A DNA stretch of 64,000 bases from an uncultured Clostridia bacterium (lineage in GTDB: Bacteria; Bacillota; Clostridia; Oscillospirales; Acutalibacteraceae). Below are positions 12,677 through 21,325 of this stretch, one piece after another. The notes under the pieces were generated by a model. The model had not been told where the DNA came from and ran no database searches. It saw only the letters and a list, made by a program, of their open reading frames with translations. The position numbers were made by a program, and so were the translations under genes. The DNA is taken from the NCBI GenBank assembly GCA_947630835.1, contig CANRIZ010000004.1, positions 33,226 to 97,225 of the forward strand. The letters are read 5' to 3'. The first letter of the stretch is position 1, and each line of letters begins with the position of its first letter.

Positions 12677-12678
12677 CA

Positions 12679-13398
12679 TTAATTTTCATTGATTTCAATT
12701 TCGCCCAGCACCTTGCCGACGCTTTCGTGCAGCACTAAATCCGCCCTGCCGTCAAACGGAGTTTCGTTGCGGTTTATGAGCACGGTGTATTTGCCGGTGA
12801 AATAGTTTATAAGCCCTGCCGCAGGGTAGACGTTGAGAGAAGTGCCGGCAATTATCAGCGCGTCGGCTCGGGCTATGGCGTTTACCGCAGCATTGACGGT
12901 GCTTTGCTCCAACCCCTCCTCGTACAGCACAACGTCCGGTTTAATAATCCCGCCGCATTCGCAAAGCGGTATATCGCCGCTTTCTTTAATGTATTGCAAG
13001 CCGTAAAATTTTCCGCATTTTACGCAGTGGTTCCTGTGTACGCTGCCGTGAAGCTCATACACGGTTTTGCTGCCCGCCTTTTGGTGCAGACCGTCGATAT
13101 TCTGCGTCACTATTGCCGAGAGCTTACGTTTGCTTTCCGCCTCGGCAAGCTTTAAATGCGCGGCGTTCGGCTCTGCGTTTTCTACAAGCATTTTGTCGCG
13201 GTAGAACCTGTAAAATTCCTTTGTGTTGTTAATAAAAAAGCTGTGACTCAATATAATTTCGGGCGGATAGTCGTATTTTTGATTATAAAGTCCGTCCTTG
13301 CTCCTGAAATCGGGTATTCCGCTTTCCGTTGAAACTCCCGCGCCGCCGAAAAAGACTATATTTTTGCTCTCGTCGAATATTTCCTGCAAAGCTTTCAT
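12679..13398 (-). CDS. cobB: NAD-dependent protein deacylase (sirtuin, CobB-like)
   Basis: 239 residues. NAD-binding GAGVSTESGIPDFRS (about 20-34), the NAD/ribose motif TQNIDGLH, and the catalytic His in ELHGSVH. A four-cysteine zinc site CVKCG...CECGG (about 122-149) is complete. The enzyme removes acyl groups from lysine using NAD and releases nicotinamide. It sits alone between birA and metG on the minus strand, with its own upstream gap of about 100 bases. Confidence 0.93.
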   Translation of the reverse strand: MKALQEIFDESKNIVFFGGAGVSTESGIPDFRSKDGLYNQKYDYPPEIILSHSFFINNTKEFYRFYRDKMLVENAEPNAAHLKLAEAESKRKLSAIVTQNIDGLHQKAGSKTVYELHGSVHRNHCVKCGKFYGLQYIKESGDIPLCECGGIIKPDVVLYEEGLEQSTVNAAVNAIARADALIIAGTSLNVYPAAGLINYFTGKYTVLINRNETPFDGRADLVLHESVGKVLGEIEINEN

Positions 13399-13420
13399 TT
13401 TATCACTTCCCGTTAATTAA

Positions 13421-13466
13421 AAAAGAAAAACCGTAAGACCTTGCGGAACGTCCGATTTTTCTTTTT
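13421..13466 (-). terminator. Probable terminator of birA
   Basis: Long A/T outer stem (AAAAAGAAAAA with TTTTTCTTTTT) enclosing a CCGTAA/TTGCGG core, with T-runs on both sides, in the gap after birA. The core has a wobble on one strand and a mismatch on the other, so strength is uncertain. Confidence 0.45.
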
Positions 13467-13494
13467 GTATGTCTTTAAAGCCTTTAGATGAATT

Positions 13495-14298
13495 TTATCT
13501 AAGATGAATTATCTCGCCTGATTTTAAAACGGTAGTTTCCACAGGACCCTTAACTATAAGTCCGCCGTCCTCGGCTATGTCGACGGCTTTTGCGTCGTAT
13601 TCGCCGTCGGGAGTTATCACCCTGACCATTTTATCCACGGTGTCCGAATTTGCCCTGAGCCTGTCGATTATTTCCGCGTTGTCGTCGTTTACAAGCAAAC
13701 CGCTTCTTAAAACGTATCTGTCAAGATTATTAATAATGTCAACCGTTATTTCGTTTCGGTCAAGCTCAATTTCGCCCGAATATTCGTTGCCTATTGAGGT
13801 TGCCGTAAATTCAAGCTCATTTTCAAAAACGGTCTTTTCAACGTTAACGCCTATTCCCACAACAACATATTTCGGTCTGTTGTGTTCGATTACCGTTTCG
13901 CATAAAATGCCGCACAGCTTTTTGCCGTTAACGAGAACGTCGTTGGGCCACTTTATTTTTGCTTCCAAGCCGAAAATGTTATAAACGCTGTCGCGCACCG
14001 CAAGCCCCGCCGCAGAGGAGATAAGCCCGATGTTCTTACTGCCGGCGTTAAGCTCGTAAATCACCGAAAAATATACGCCCGCCCCTTCCGGCGAAAAAAA
14101 GCTTCTCCCGAGCCTGCCCTTGCCCGCGGTTTGGGAAGCGGCGATAACCACCGTGTTTTTGCCCTTGCCGTCGGCGCAAAGTCTTTTTGCCTCCTCGTTT
14201 GTAGAGTCGATTTCGGGGAAAAACTTTATGTACCTTTTCATTCTGTACTGCTTAAGCTGATATAAAATTCCCTTTTCGTTCAAGTTTAAATTTTCCAT
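13495..14298 (-). CDS. birA: Biotin--[acetyl-CoA-carboxylase] ligase, short form
   Basis: 267 residues. Attaches biotin to carrier proteins through biotinyl-AMP. Catalytic domain motifs: EIDSTNEEAKRL (about 29-40), the ATP loop AGKGRLGRSF (about 59-68), and KWPNDVLVNGKKLCGIL (about 119-135); a small SH3-like C-terminal domain ends the protein. Only ~25 residues precede the catalytic domain, so there is no DNA-binding helix-turn-helix: a class I ligase that cannot act as the biotin operon repressor. Confidence 0.94.
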   Translation of the reverse strand: MENLNLNEKGILYQLKQYRMKRYIKFFPEIDSTNEEAKRLCADGKGKNTVVIAASQTAGKGRLGRSFFSPEGAGVYFSVIYELNAGSKNIGLISSAAGLAVRDSVYNIFGLEAKIKWPNDVLVNGKKLCGILCETVIEHNRPKYVVVGIGVNVEKTVFENELEFTATSIGNEYSGEIELDRNEITVDIINNLDRYVLRSGLLVNDDNAEIIDRLRANSDTVDKMVRVITPDGEYDAKAVDIAEDGGLIVKGPVETTVLKSGEIIHLR

Positions 14299-14519
14299 TA
14301 TACGTCCTTTCGCAAAAGCATTAATATAAACCGAATTATCAATAATATTTTTACATATATTTTATTTCAGGTCAAGTAATAATTTAACATTTTTTCCTTC
14401 TGAAAACGAAAACTTTGCTTTTGCCCTTTTAAATCGGAGCGGGATATGATAAAATAAAGCGGAGCAAAAAGCTTGCAAAGATTTTATAAGGATTTTGTTA
14501 TATTTCGGGAGGCGCGCAG

Positions 14520-15431
14520 ATGATATTGCAAACGGCGAATCTGGTAAAAAGCTTCGGCGACAAGTCCGTGCTGAAGGGTGTTTCCCTACAGGCGCAGGGC
14601 GGAAAAGCCTTGGGGCTTCTCGGCAGGAACGGGGCGGGTAAAACCACCACAATCAGAATAATTATGAATGTTTTTTCACCCGATTCGGGCGAGGTTTTGC
14701 TTGACTGCGAGCCCTTTGAGGCGCAAAAGCATAAAATAGGCTATCTCCCCGAGGAAAGGGGTCTATACCCGAAAAAGGAAATAATGGCACAGCTCGTATA
14801 TTTTGCGCGGCTTGCGGGGCTTTCGGGGTCGCAGGCAAAGGAAAACGCCCGTAAGCTTTTGGAAAAATTGCAAATGACCGAGTACGCGGGCAAACGCCTC
14901 GACACGCTTTCAAAGGGAAATCAGCAGAAAATCCAGCTTGCCGCAACGCTTATAGCCGACCCGGAGATAGTCATACTCGACGAACCGTTTTCGGGCCTTG
15001 ACCCTGTAAACGCAATGATTTTAAAGGACCTGATAAGAGAGCTTATTTCAAACGGCAGAATAGTTATCTTTTCGTCGCATCAAATGAATTACATAGAGGA
15101 ATTTTGCGATGAGATAGCCATAATAAACGGCGGAAAAATCGTTGTTTCGGGCAGTATAAGGGATATAAAACGGCGTTCGCCGAGGAATGTGGTTGAAATA
15201 ATTTCAAATAATACCGAGAAAATATCGGATTACCTTAAAATAATAAACGCGGATATTATCGGGGATATGTACGCCGACGGGGACAAGCTTCGGGTTACCC
15301 TTGAGCATGACGGCGACAAGGACAGGCTTTTTTCCTCCCTCTCGGAATATTCCGAATACATAGACGCCTTTTACGTTAAAGAACCCACTCTTAACGAGAT
15401 TTTTGTCAAATATACGGAGGCAAGCGTATGA
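14520..15431 (+). CDS. ABC transporter ATP-binding protein (NatA-like)
   Basis: 303 residues. Walker A GRNGAGKTT (about 38-46), signature LSKGNQQKI (about 136-144), Walker B IVILDEPFSGLDP, His switch SSHQ. A C-terminal extension (from about 225) of the kind found in NatA-type exporters follows. ATG 14520 has GGGAGG 8 bases upstream. The stop overlaps the start of the permease gene (ATGA), so the two form one exporter. The family includes Na+ and drug exporters; the substrate cannot be read from sequence. Confidence 0.92.
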   Translation: MILQTANLVKSFGDKSVLKGVSLQAQGGKALGLLGRNGAGKTTTIRIIMNVFSPDSGEVLLDCEPFEAQKHKIGYLPEERGLYPKKEIMAQLVYFARLAGLSGSQAKENARKLLEKLQMTEYAGKRLDTLSKGNQQKIQLAATLIADPEIVILDEPFSGLDPVNAMILKDLIRELISNGRIVIFSSHQMNYIEEFCDEIAIINGGKIVVSGSIRDIKRRSPRNVVEIISNNTEKISDYLKIINADIIGDMYADGDKLRVTLEHDGDKDRLFSSLSEYSEYIDAFYVKEPTLNEIFVKYTEASV

Positions 15432-16675
15432 AACAGTTTTTTACGATTTTCAAATTTGAGCTTTCGGGATATTTGAAAAACAAAATATTTACCGGACTTA
15501 CCGTTATATTAATACTTGTTATGGCGGCGGTGCTGTTCTTCCCTCGGTTTTCTCAGTCAAAGACCCCCGACGCAGACTCCATAGGCACAAGCTATGCTTC
15601 AAAAATGCTGTTGCAGGAGTCAACCGAAACGGACGCATCACTGTTGGCTCAATGTATAAAGCAACAGCTCGGAGACATCGAAATAACGGTTGCCGACAAG
15701 AGCGAGGAACAGATGAAAAAGGAAATTATGGACGAGAAATACGACATCGCCGTTATAATGACCTCGCCGCTCTCTTACAGATACATAGTTAAGACCGCAG
15801 GTATAACCGATATGACGGGCTATGCCGTGGACGACGCAATTATAAGCTGTTACAGAATGAAAAAGCTGGCCGATCTCGGCGTGCCGCAGGAGGAGGCCGC
15901 AGATATACTTGAAAGCGGCGTCACAAGCGAAGCGGTGATAATAGGCAACGATCAGTCGCAGAGCTTTTTCTATACTTATATACTTATGTTCCTGCTCTAT
16001 TTTGCGGTTATGGTTTACGGTCAGTTTGTAGCGCAGGGCGTTGCGCTTGAAAAAAGCTCGAGGGCTATGGAACTGCTGATAACATCTGCAAAGCCCGTTA
16101 ATCTGATGTTCGGCAAGATACTCGGCGCAGGCGCGGCGGGGCTTATTCAGCTTGTTTTGCTTTTGGGGAGCGCTTTCGGCTTTTATGCGGTAAACAGGCA
16201 ATATTGGCAGGGCAATATGATTATTGCTTCGATTTTCGGTATGCCCGCTAAAATGCTTGCGTTTACGGTTCTGTTCTTTGTACTCGGATTTTTGATATAT
16301 TCGTTTATGTTCGGGGCGGCCGCCTCGCTTGCAAATAAGCTGGAGGATATTAACACGCTGACAATGCCCGTTATGTTCTGTATGATAATTACATTTTTTA
16401 TAACTATATTCTCAATGGTAGGCGGCAATGTGGACAGTCCGCTTATGAAAATTGCCTCGTTTGTTCCCGTCACTTCGCCCATGGCAATGTTTACAAGGAT
16501 AACCATGGGCAGCGTAAGTGCGGCGGAAATAGCCGTTTCAATAGCTATACTTATAGCTTCAACCGTGCTCACGGGCTATATTGCGGCGGCAATTTACAAG
16601 GTCGGCGTAATTATGTACGGCAAACCGCCGAAGCTCAACGAGCTTGTAAGGGCGGTAAAGAACAGCAAAAAATGA
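15428..16675 (+). CDS. ABC-2 type permease (NatB-like)
   Basis: 415 residues. One membrane helix near the N-terminus (about 20-38), a large outer domain (about 39-178) and then five or six helices: the ABC-2/NatB layout. Starts inside the stop of the ATPase gene. EKSSRAMELLITSAKP between the first inner helices is the usual coupling region of this family. Works with the preceding ATPase as an exporter of unknown substrate, possibly Na+. Confidence 0.9.
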   Translation: MKQFFTIFKFELSGYLKNKIFTGLTVILILVMAAVLFFPRFSQSKTPDADSIGTSYASKMLLQESTETDASLLAQCIKQQLGDIEITVADKSEEQMKKEIMDEKYDIAVIMTSPLSYRYIVKTAGITDMTGYAVDDAIISCYRMKKLADLGVPQEEAADILESGVTSEAVIIGNDQSQSFFYTYILMFLLYFAVMVYGQFVAQGVALEKSSRAMELLITSAKPVNLMFGKILGAGAAGLIQLVLLLGSAFGFYAVNRQYWQGNMIIASIFGMPAKMLAFTVLFFVLGFLIYSFMFGAAASLANKLEDINTLTMPVMFCMIITFFITIFSMVGGNVDSPLMKIASFVPVTSPMAMFTRITMGSVSAAEIAVSIAILIASTVLTGYIAAAIYKVGVIMYGKPPKLNELVRAVKNSKK

Positions 16676-16710
16676 TATAGGGATTCTGCCCTTAAACGGA
16701 TAAAAACAAA

Positions 16711-16740
16711 AACCCGCCTTAAAGACGGGTTTTTGTTTTG
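16711..16740 (+). terminator. Terminator of the NatA/NatB-like pair
   Basis: AACCCG / CGGGTT stem followed by TTTTGTTTTG, 36 bases after the permease stop. The remaining 16741-16906 is AT-rich and holds no supported gene. Confidence 0.8.
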
Positions 16741-16906
16741 TGTTTTTAGGGGAAGAAAAGGGATAAATGAAAAAGTTATCGCATCAAGAGGTGAGTTCTC
16801 TTGAATTGATGATTAAAGTATAATATCAAAATGTTTCGATTGTGTATATATAAATTTAAATAAATGTAAATAAAATATTAAAGAAATTTTAACAAGCCGA
16901 AAAAAT

Positions 16907-17977
16907 TTATAAAATGAGGTCGAGAACCGTGATTGCCGTAACGGCTTCCACCGCGGGAACGGCACGGGGTACTATACAGGGGTCGTGCCTTCCGTGAATT
17001 GTAAGCTCTTCGGTTTTAAGGGTTTTTAAATTAACGCTTGTTTGGGGGATTGATATTGAAGCGGTCGGCTTTACGGCAACCCTGAAAACTATGGGCATAC
17101 CGGAGGTGACGCCGCCGAGTATTCCGCCGTGATTGTTTGTAAGCGTAACTATTTTACCGTCCTTTACCGAAAAAGCGTCGTTATTTTCGCTTCCGTATTT
17201 TTGCGAACCCTCAAAGCCCGAGCCGAATTCTATACCCTTTATTGCGGGTATTGCAAAAATATTTTTCGCTATGACGTTTTCTATACCGTCAAACATAGGT
17301 TCGCCTATTCCCGCAGGTAACCCCGAAACCGCACATTCTATAACGCCGCCGACCGAGTCGCCCGAACTGCGGGCAATGTCTATAACCGTTTTCATCTGTT
17401 CGCCCTTAAACCTGCTTATTACCGGGAAAAACGGGTCAAGCCGCAATTCGCCGTCAAGCGGATTTTCGCTCTCGAAGCCGTCGTCCGTAACGTCCTTAAC
17501 CGAATAAATATGCGCTTTAACGTTTATTCCTTTTGCTTGGAGTATTTGCAGGCATATCGCGCCGGCAAAGCACAGAGGGGCGGTAAGTCTGCCCGAAAAC
17601 TGACCGCCGCCAGCAATATCGTTATTACCCGCGTATTTAACATATGCGGCGTAATCGGAATGCGAGGGACGCGGGAGCAGTTTAAGCTCGTCGTAGTCGC
17701 GGCTTTTTGTGTTTGTGTTGTCGATTTTAACGCAAACGGGAGCGCCGCAGGTTTTACCGTCGACAAGTCCGGAAATAATTTGAGGCGTATCCGCTTCCTT
17801 TCTCGGAGTCGCAAAACGGCTGTGCCCCGGAGCGCGCCTTGCCATAAACGCTTCGATTTTTGCAAAATCAAGCTCGATTCCGGCGGGCAGTCCGTCGATT
17901 ACCGCGCCTATGGATTGCGAATGCGACTGACCGAATACGCTTACGTTAATTTTGTTGCCTTTAAGTATTGATGACAT
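16907..17977 (-). CDS. aroC: Chorismate synthase
   Basis: 356 residues. Last step of the shikimate pathway: EPSP to chorismate with reduced FMN. The family start MSSILKGNKINVSVFGQSHS is present, with GRHDPCIVPRAVPAVEA near the end. The start is set at 17977 rather than the longer open frame to 18055, because GGAGGTG lies correctly ahead of it and it matches relatives. It overlaps aroA by 17 bases and is the last gene of the aromatic operon. Ends 166 bases from the NatB-like gene, which converges on it. Confidence 0.97.
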   Translation of the reverse strand: MSSILKGNKINVSVFGQSHSQSIGAVIDGLPAGIELDFAKIEAFMARRAPGHSRFATPRKEADTPQIISGLVDGKTCGAPVCVKIDNTNTKSRDYDELKLLPRPSHSDYAAYVKYAGNNDIAGGGQFSGRLTAPLCFAGAICLQILQAKGINVKAHIYSVKDVTDDGFESENPLDGELRLDPFFPVISRFKGEQMKTVIDIARSSGDSVGGVIECAVSGLPAGIGEPMFDGIENVIAKNIFAIPAIKGIEFGSGFEGSQKYGSENNDAFSVKDGKIVTLTNNHGGILGGVTSGMPIVFRVAVKPTASISIPQTSVNLKTLKTEELTIHGRHDPCIVPRAVPAVEAVTAITVLDLIL

Positions 17978-19229
17978 CGAATACACCTCCGAGTTTTCTG
18001 TAATTTTCAAGAAAAAGGGGACTGTTGCCGTTGACGCAGTCCGCGTCGGTAACAATAATTTCGCTTTCGCATTTGAGCGCCGCCGCAGCCATTGCCATAA
18101 CTATTCTGTAATCGTTAAACGACGGAATATAGCCGCCGACGGTTTTTTCGTTGCTCCAAACAATTATGCCGTCGTCCGTCTGCGCGCTTGCGCCGCCTAT
18201 GGCGCATATGCAGTCGCTGAAAACGGCGGGAGCTTCTCTCATACCTATTCTTTGATGAAGGGTGCTTGAGATAATGCTCAGTCCGCTTTTGCAGTTGTGA
18301 GCCAAAACGCAGAGCGCGGGCACAAGGTCGAAAATCTCGTTGGAGTCAAGCGGCAATCCCTTTAAATTTCCGCCCGAAACGCTTACAATACCGTCTTTTT
18401 CCCGCACGTCGGCGCCGATGCTTTTAAGAAGGGAGAGTATTTTTTCCTCGTTTTGGAAGCTTCCCGTTTTCAGCCCTTTAATCGAAGCCTTGCCCGATAT
18501 TGCGCCCGCGGCGAGCAGATATGCGCTGCTGAGCCAGTCGCCTTCTGCGTCAAGCTCCTTTGGCGAAACATATTCTTGACCGCCCTTTATGTACAGGGAA
18601 TTATCTTTTTCCTCTATAATCACTCCGAATTTTTTTATTATATCGACAGTCATATTTATATAGTTTTTGTAGGGGCAGGGGGAGGGAAGCCGAATAACCG
18701 AATCCCCTCGGATTATGGGCAGGGCAAATAAAAGTCCCGTAGCGTATTGCGAACTCATAGCCCCGAATTGCTTAAATTCGCCGCTTTGAAGCTTACCCGA
18801 AATTTCAAGCGGATATTTCCACGCGGCGGTAAAGCTTATGCCGTGGCTTTCCATAGAATTTCTTAAGGGAAGCAACGGCCTTGAAACGGGCGCGCCGGAG
18901 CTTGTGAATTCAACGTTTATTCCCAAAGCCGAGGCAACGGGGATAAGGAACCTTACCAAAAGCGAACTGTCGCCGCAGTCAAGCCGAGCCTTCCCGCATA
19001 CGGGGTTTATGGGCTTTACGGTTATTTTATTGCCGTCAAGCTTAATATCCGCGCCCAGACCGTTGAGGCAGGCGGCGGTAAGCTTTATTTCGCCGCAAAT
19101 TCCGTTGCAATTTATGACGGTTTCCTCACGGCAAAGGGAGCTTGCTATAAGCAGTCTTTGCAAATAAGCCTTTGAGGACGCCGCCGTAACGCAGCCGCCG
19201 AGCGCGGAGGGTTTAAACGCTATATCCAT
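17961..19229 (-). CDS. aroA: 3-phosphoshikimate 1-carboxyvinyltransferase (EPSP synthase)
   Basis: 422 residues, two-lobed inside-out barrel family. Substrate-site residues visible are SSKAYLQRLLIAS (about 18-30) and LDCGDSSLLVRFL (the PEP-binding loop, with Asp-Ser-Ser where most class I enzymes have Gly-Thr/Asn-Ala). FNDYRIVMAMAAAAL near the end carries the conserved Asp/Arg pair. The altered loop is of the sort linked to glyphosate-tolerant class II enzymes, though tolerance cannot be inferred. Lies 4 bases after tyrA and overlaps aroC. Confidence 0.96.
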   Translation of the reverse strand: MDIAFKPSALGGCVTAASSKAYLQRLLIASSLCREETVINCNGICGEIKLTAACLNGLGADIKLDGNKITVKPINPVCGKARLDCGDSSLLVRFLIPVASALGINVEFTSSGAPVSRPLLPLRNSMESHGISFTAAWKYPLEISGKLQSGEFKQFGAMSSQYATGLLFALPIIRGDSVIRLPSPCPYKNYINMTVDIIKKFGVIIEEKDNSLYIKGGQEYVSPKELDAEGDWLSSAYLLAAGAISGKASIKGLKTGSFQNEEKILSLLKSIGADVREKDGIVSVSGGNLKGLPLDSNEIFDLVPALCVLAHNCKSGLSIISSTLHQRIGMREAPAVFSDCICAIGGASAQTDDGIIVWSNEKTVGGYIPSFNDYRIVMAMAAAALKCESEIIVTDADCVNGNSPLFLENYRKLGGVFDVINT

Positions 19230-19233
19230 AAAA

Positions 19234-20079
19234 TCAATCCCTGTAATCTCCGTCGATTCTTTCCTTGCACTCTCTGCCGTCCTTCAAAAGCGCCTTTAAA
19301 GTAACGGCGTCGTTGTTCTTTAAAGCGTCGGAATATTTTTTCAAGTTCTCCGTAATACAGTCTATTTCTTCAATAAGGTTGTCCCTGTTTTCCAAAAACA
19401 GCTCCGTCCACATATTTTCGTTGAGCTTTGCAACCCTTGTCAAATCCTTGTAGCTTCCCGCCGAAAAGCCCTTGTGAAGCTCGGCGTTGGGACTTTTTAC
19501 ATAGGCGTTTGAAACAACATGCGCAAGCTGGGAGGTGAACGCTATTATTTTATCATGTTCTTGACAGGTTGTCATTTGAATATTTGTAAAACCGATGGAT
19601 AAAAACAGCTTTTTTACGGTTTCGAGCTCTCTTATGTCAAAATCCTTTTCGGGGACTAAAATCATGGAGGCGTTGTTGAACATTGTAACCTCCGAATTTT
19701 CAAAGCCCGAAAGATGCAGTCCCGCCATAGGGTGTGCGCCGACAAAGGTAAAGCCGTGCTTTTTTGCGGTTTCCCACATATCGTCGCAGACATATTCCTT
19801 AACGCCGCAGGTATCGAGAACTATTGCGCCTTTTTTAAACTTGTCGGCGTTTTCGATTATATATTTTTTTGTCGTTTCGGGATAAAGCCCCGTAATAATC
19901 ATATCGCATTGAGATATGTTTTCGTCCGTAAGCTCGCCGTCGACAGCGCCCAGGAGCTTCGCCTTGAGCAGTACGTTATAATCGATATCGTAACCCAAAA
20001 CACGGTTGTCGGTATTGTATTTTATCGCCTTTGCCAACGAGCCGCCTATAAGACCCAGACCAACTACAGCTATAAGCAT
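19234..20079 (-). CDS. tyrA: Prephenate dehydrogenase
   Basis: 281 residues. NAD(P)-binding VGLGLIGGSLAKAIK (about 5-19), then GAHPMAG with the catalytic His and TTCQEHDKIIAFTSQLAHV. Converts prephenate to 4-hydroxyphenylpyruvate, the committed step to tyrosine. No fused chorismate mutase or C-terminal ACT domain, so feedback inhibition at this enzyme is unlikely to use that fold. Its place in an operon controlled by tyrosine codons (see 21198-21263) fits its product exactly. Confidence 0.95.
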   Translation of the reverse strand: MLIAVVGLGLIGGSLAKAIKYNTDNRVLGYDIDYNVLLKAKLLGAVDGELTDENISQCDMIITGLYPETTKKYIIENADKFKKGAIVLDTCGVKEYVCDDMWETAKKHGFTFVGAHPMAGLHLSGFENSEVTMFNNASMILVPEKDFDIRELETVKKLFLSIGFTNIQMTTCQEHDKIIAFTSQLAHVVSNAYVKSPNAELHKGFSAGSYKDLTRVAKLNENMWTELFLENRDNLIEEIDCITENLKKYSDALKNNDAVTLKALLKDGRECKERIDGDYRD

Positions 20080-20093
20080 ATGTTTTCCCTTCC

Positions 20094-21098
20094 TTATTTT
20101 AATGCGTTGAGAATTTTTTGCACGCCCTTTGCAACCTCGGCAAATTTATCGGGCGTAAGCGCCTGAGGGCCATCGCAAAGCGCCTGCTGCGGATTGTTGT
20201 GAACCTCTATCATTAAGCCGTCCGCGCCGCACGCCGCCGCCGCATAGGAAAGCGGCTTAACGAGCCTTGCAATTCCCGAAGCGTGACTGGGATCGACCAC
20301 AACCGGAAGATGCGTTTTTTCTTTAAGTATGGGTACGGCGGAAAGGTCAAGCGTGTTTCTTGCGGCGGGCTCAAAGGTTCTTATTCCTCTTTCGCAGAGT
20401 ATTACCTTCTCGTTTCCGCCCGCCATAATGTATTCTGCGCTCATAAGAAGCTCGTCTATCGTTGCGCAAAGCCCTCTCTTTAGGAAAATCGGCTTATCGA
20501 GCTTGCCAAGCTGTTTTAAAAGCTCAAAATTCTGCATGTTCCTTGCGCCGACCTGGATTATATCGACGTCCTCAAACAAATCTATGTGCGAAGCGTCCAT
20601 AATTTCGCTTACAATGGGCATACCCGTGATTTCCTTGGCTTCAATCAAAAGCTTTAAACCGTCCGAACGCATACCCTGAAAGGCGTAGGGCGAGGTTCTC
20701 GGCTTAAACGCTCCGCCCCTTAAAACATTTGCGCCGGCTTCTTTTACGGATTTTGCGATTTCGATAATCTGCTCTTCGCTTTCAACCGAGCAAGGACCCG
20801 CGAAGAACTGAAAGTTTCCTGCGCCCAGTTTTACCGAACCGCCAAGGTCGATTACCGTGTCGTTCGGGTGAAATTTCCTGTTTGCCTGCTTGTACGGCTC
20901 GGAAATTCTCCTTACACCCTCAACAATCTCAAGCCCCTCGATTAAGTCGGCGTCAATTCTGCTCGTATCGCCTACCAAGCCCCAAACGGTGGTATATTCG
21001 CCTACGGACTTGTGTATTTCAACGTTTTGGTTTTCGAGCCATTGCCTTAAAATTTCAACCTTTTGGCTGTCGGCTTCGTTTTTTAAAATTACTATCAT
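20094..21098 (-). CDS. aroF: 3-deoxy-7-phosphoheptulonate synthase (DAHP synthase, type I beta)
   Basis: 334 residues. First step of the shikimate pathway (PEP plus erythrose 4-phosphate). An N-terminal ferredoxin-like regulatory domain (about 1-70, from MIVILKNEAD) precedes the TIM barrel: FAGPCSVES, LRGGAFKPRTSPYAFQG, QVGARNMQNF and VDPSHASG carry substrate and metal ligands. This type I-beta form is usually feedback-inhibited through that N-terminal domain by Phe or Tyr. Start set at 21098 (AAAGGA upstream); the longer frame runs back into the attenuator hairpin. First enzyme of the operon. Confidence 0.96.
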   Translation of the reverse strand: MIVILKNEADSQKVEILRQWLENQNVEIHKSVGEYTTVWGLVGDTSRIDADLIEGLEIVEGVRRISEPYKQANRKFHPNDTVIDLGGSVKLGAGNFQFFAGPCSVESEEQIIEIAKSVKEAGANVLRGGAFKPRTSPYAFQGMRSDGLKLLIEAKEITGMPIVSEIMDASHIDLFEDVDIIQVGARNMQNFELLKQLGKLDKPIFLKRGLCATIDELLMSAEYIMAGGNEKVILCERGIRTFEPAARNTLDLSAVPILKEKTHLPVVVDPSHASGIARLVKPLSYAAAACGADGLMIEVHNNPQQALCDGPQALTPDKFAEVAKGVQKILNALK

Positions 21099-21113
21099 TT
21101 TATCATATCCTTT

Positions 21114-21236
21114 AAAAAAATAACCCGCAGTGAATTTCAACTGCGGGAATAAACTTACTTTGTTTTTAAAGCGAGCTTCAAACAGCGAAATTCATTATTA
21201 CCTTACCGAGCATACGATAAAGCGGTAATAGTAATA
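21114..21236 (-). promoter_or_regulatory. Tyrosine-responsive transcription attenuator of the aromatic operon
   Basis: All parts of a classical attenuator are readable on the minus strand. (1) Tyr codons TAT TAC TAT TAC (21225-21236). (2) TATTACC in the codons (21224-21230) can pair with GGTAATA just downstream (21196-21202). (3) TGAATTTC (21187-21194) can instead pair with GAAATTCA (21131-21138), which lies inside the terminator. (4) The terminator is a perfect 8-bp stem CCCGCAGT/ACTGCGGG (21124-21147) followed by TTATTTTTTT. A ribosome stalled on Tyr codons would block pairing 1:2, favour the antiterminator 2:3 and let RNA polymerase reach aroF. Pairings found by eye. Confidence 0.82.
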
Positions 21237-21263
21237 TCCGGCTGTGATAATGCGCTTTGACAT
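21198..21263 (-). CDS. Tyrosine-rich leader peptide (attenuator)
   Basis: 21-residue frame MSKRIITAGYYYYRFIVCSVR with four consecutive Tyr and a Phe two codons later. AAGGTGAGGAG lies just upstream as ribosome site. It is 100 bases before the DAHP synthase start and 20-30 bases after the predicted transcription start. Not made for function of the peptide itself: translation speed through the Tyr codons reports charged tRNA-Tyr. The genes behind it include the committed tyrosine enzyme (tyrA), which supports tyrosine as the signal. Confidence 0.85.
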   Translation of the reverse strand: MSKRIITAGYYYYRFIVCSVR

Positions 21264-21291
21264 AATATTCTCCTCACCTTATATTGTTGAT

Positions 21292-21320
21292 ATATTAGCA
21301 CCATTAAAAACAAATGTCAA
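21292..21320 (-). promoter_or_regulatory. Promoter of the aromatic operon
   Basis: Minus strand TTGACA (21315-21320), 17-base spacer, TAATAT (21292-21297): near-consensus sigma-A promoter, placing the transcript start about 22 bases before the leader peptide. The sequence GGTGCTAATATAT around the -10 is identical to that of the riboswitch promoter at 47632-47660. Confidence 0.8.
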
Positions 21321-21325
21321 CCTTT

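Noticed and set aside
12593..12678. T-box leader considered for metG
   Set aside because: Only ~85 bases upstream, holding an ordinary promoter; no T-box sequence or specifier stem.
16768..16824. 18-residue frame MKKLSHQEVSSLELMIKV with an AAAGGG before it
   Set aside because: Located after a strong terminator with no promoter evident; too short and no attenuator features downstream.
21123..21148. N-terminal extension of DAHP synthase to 21140
   Set aside because: The extra 14 codons are the terminator hairpin of the attenuator and have no ribosome site.
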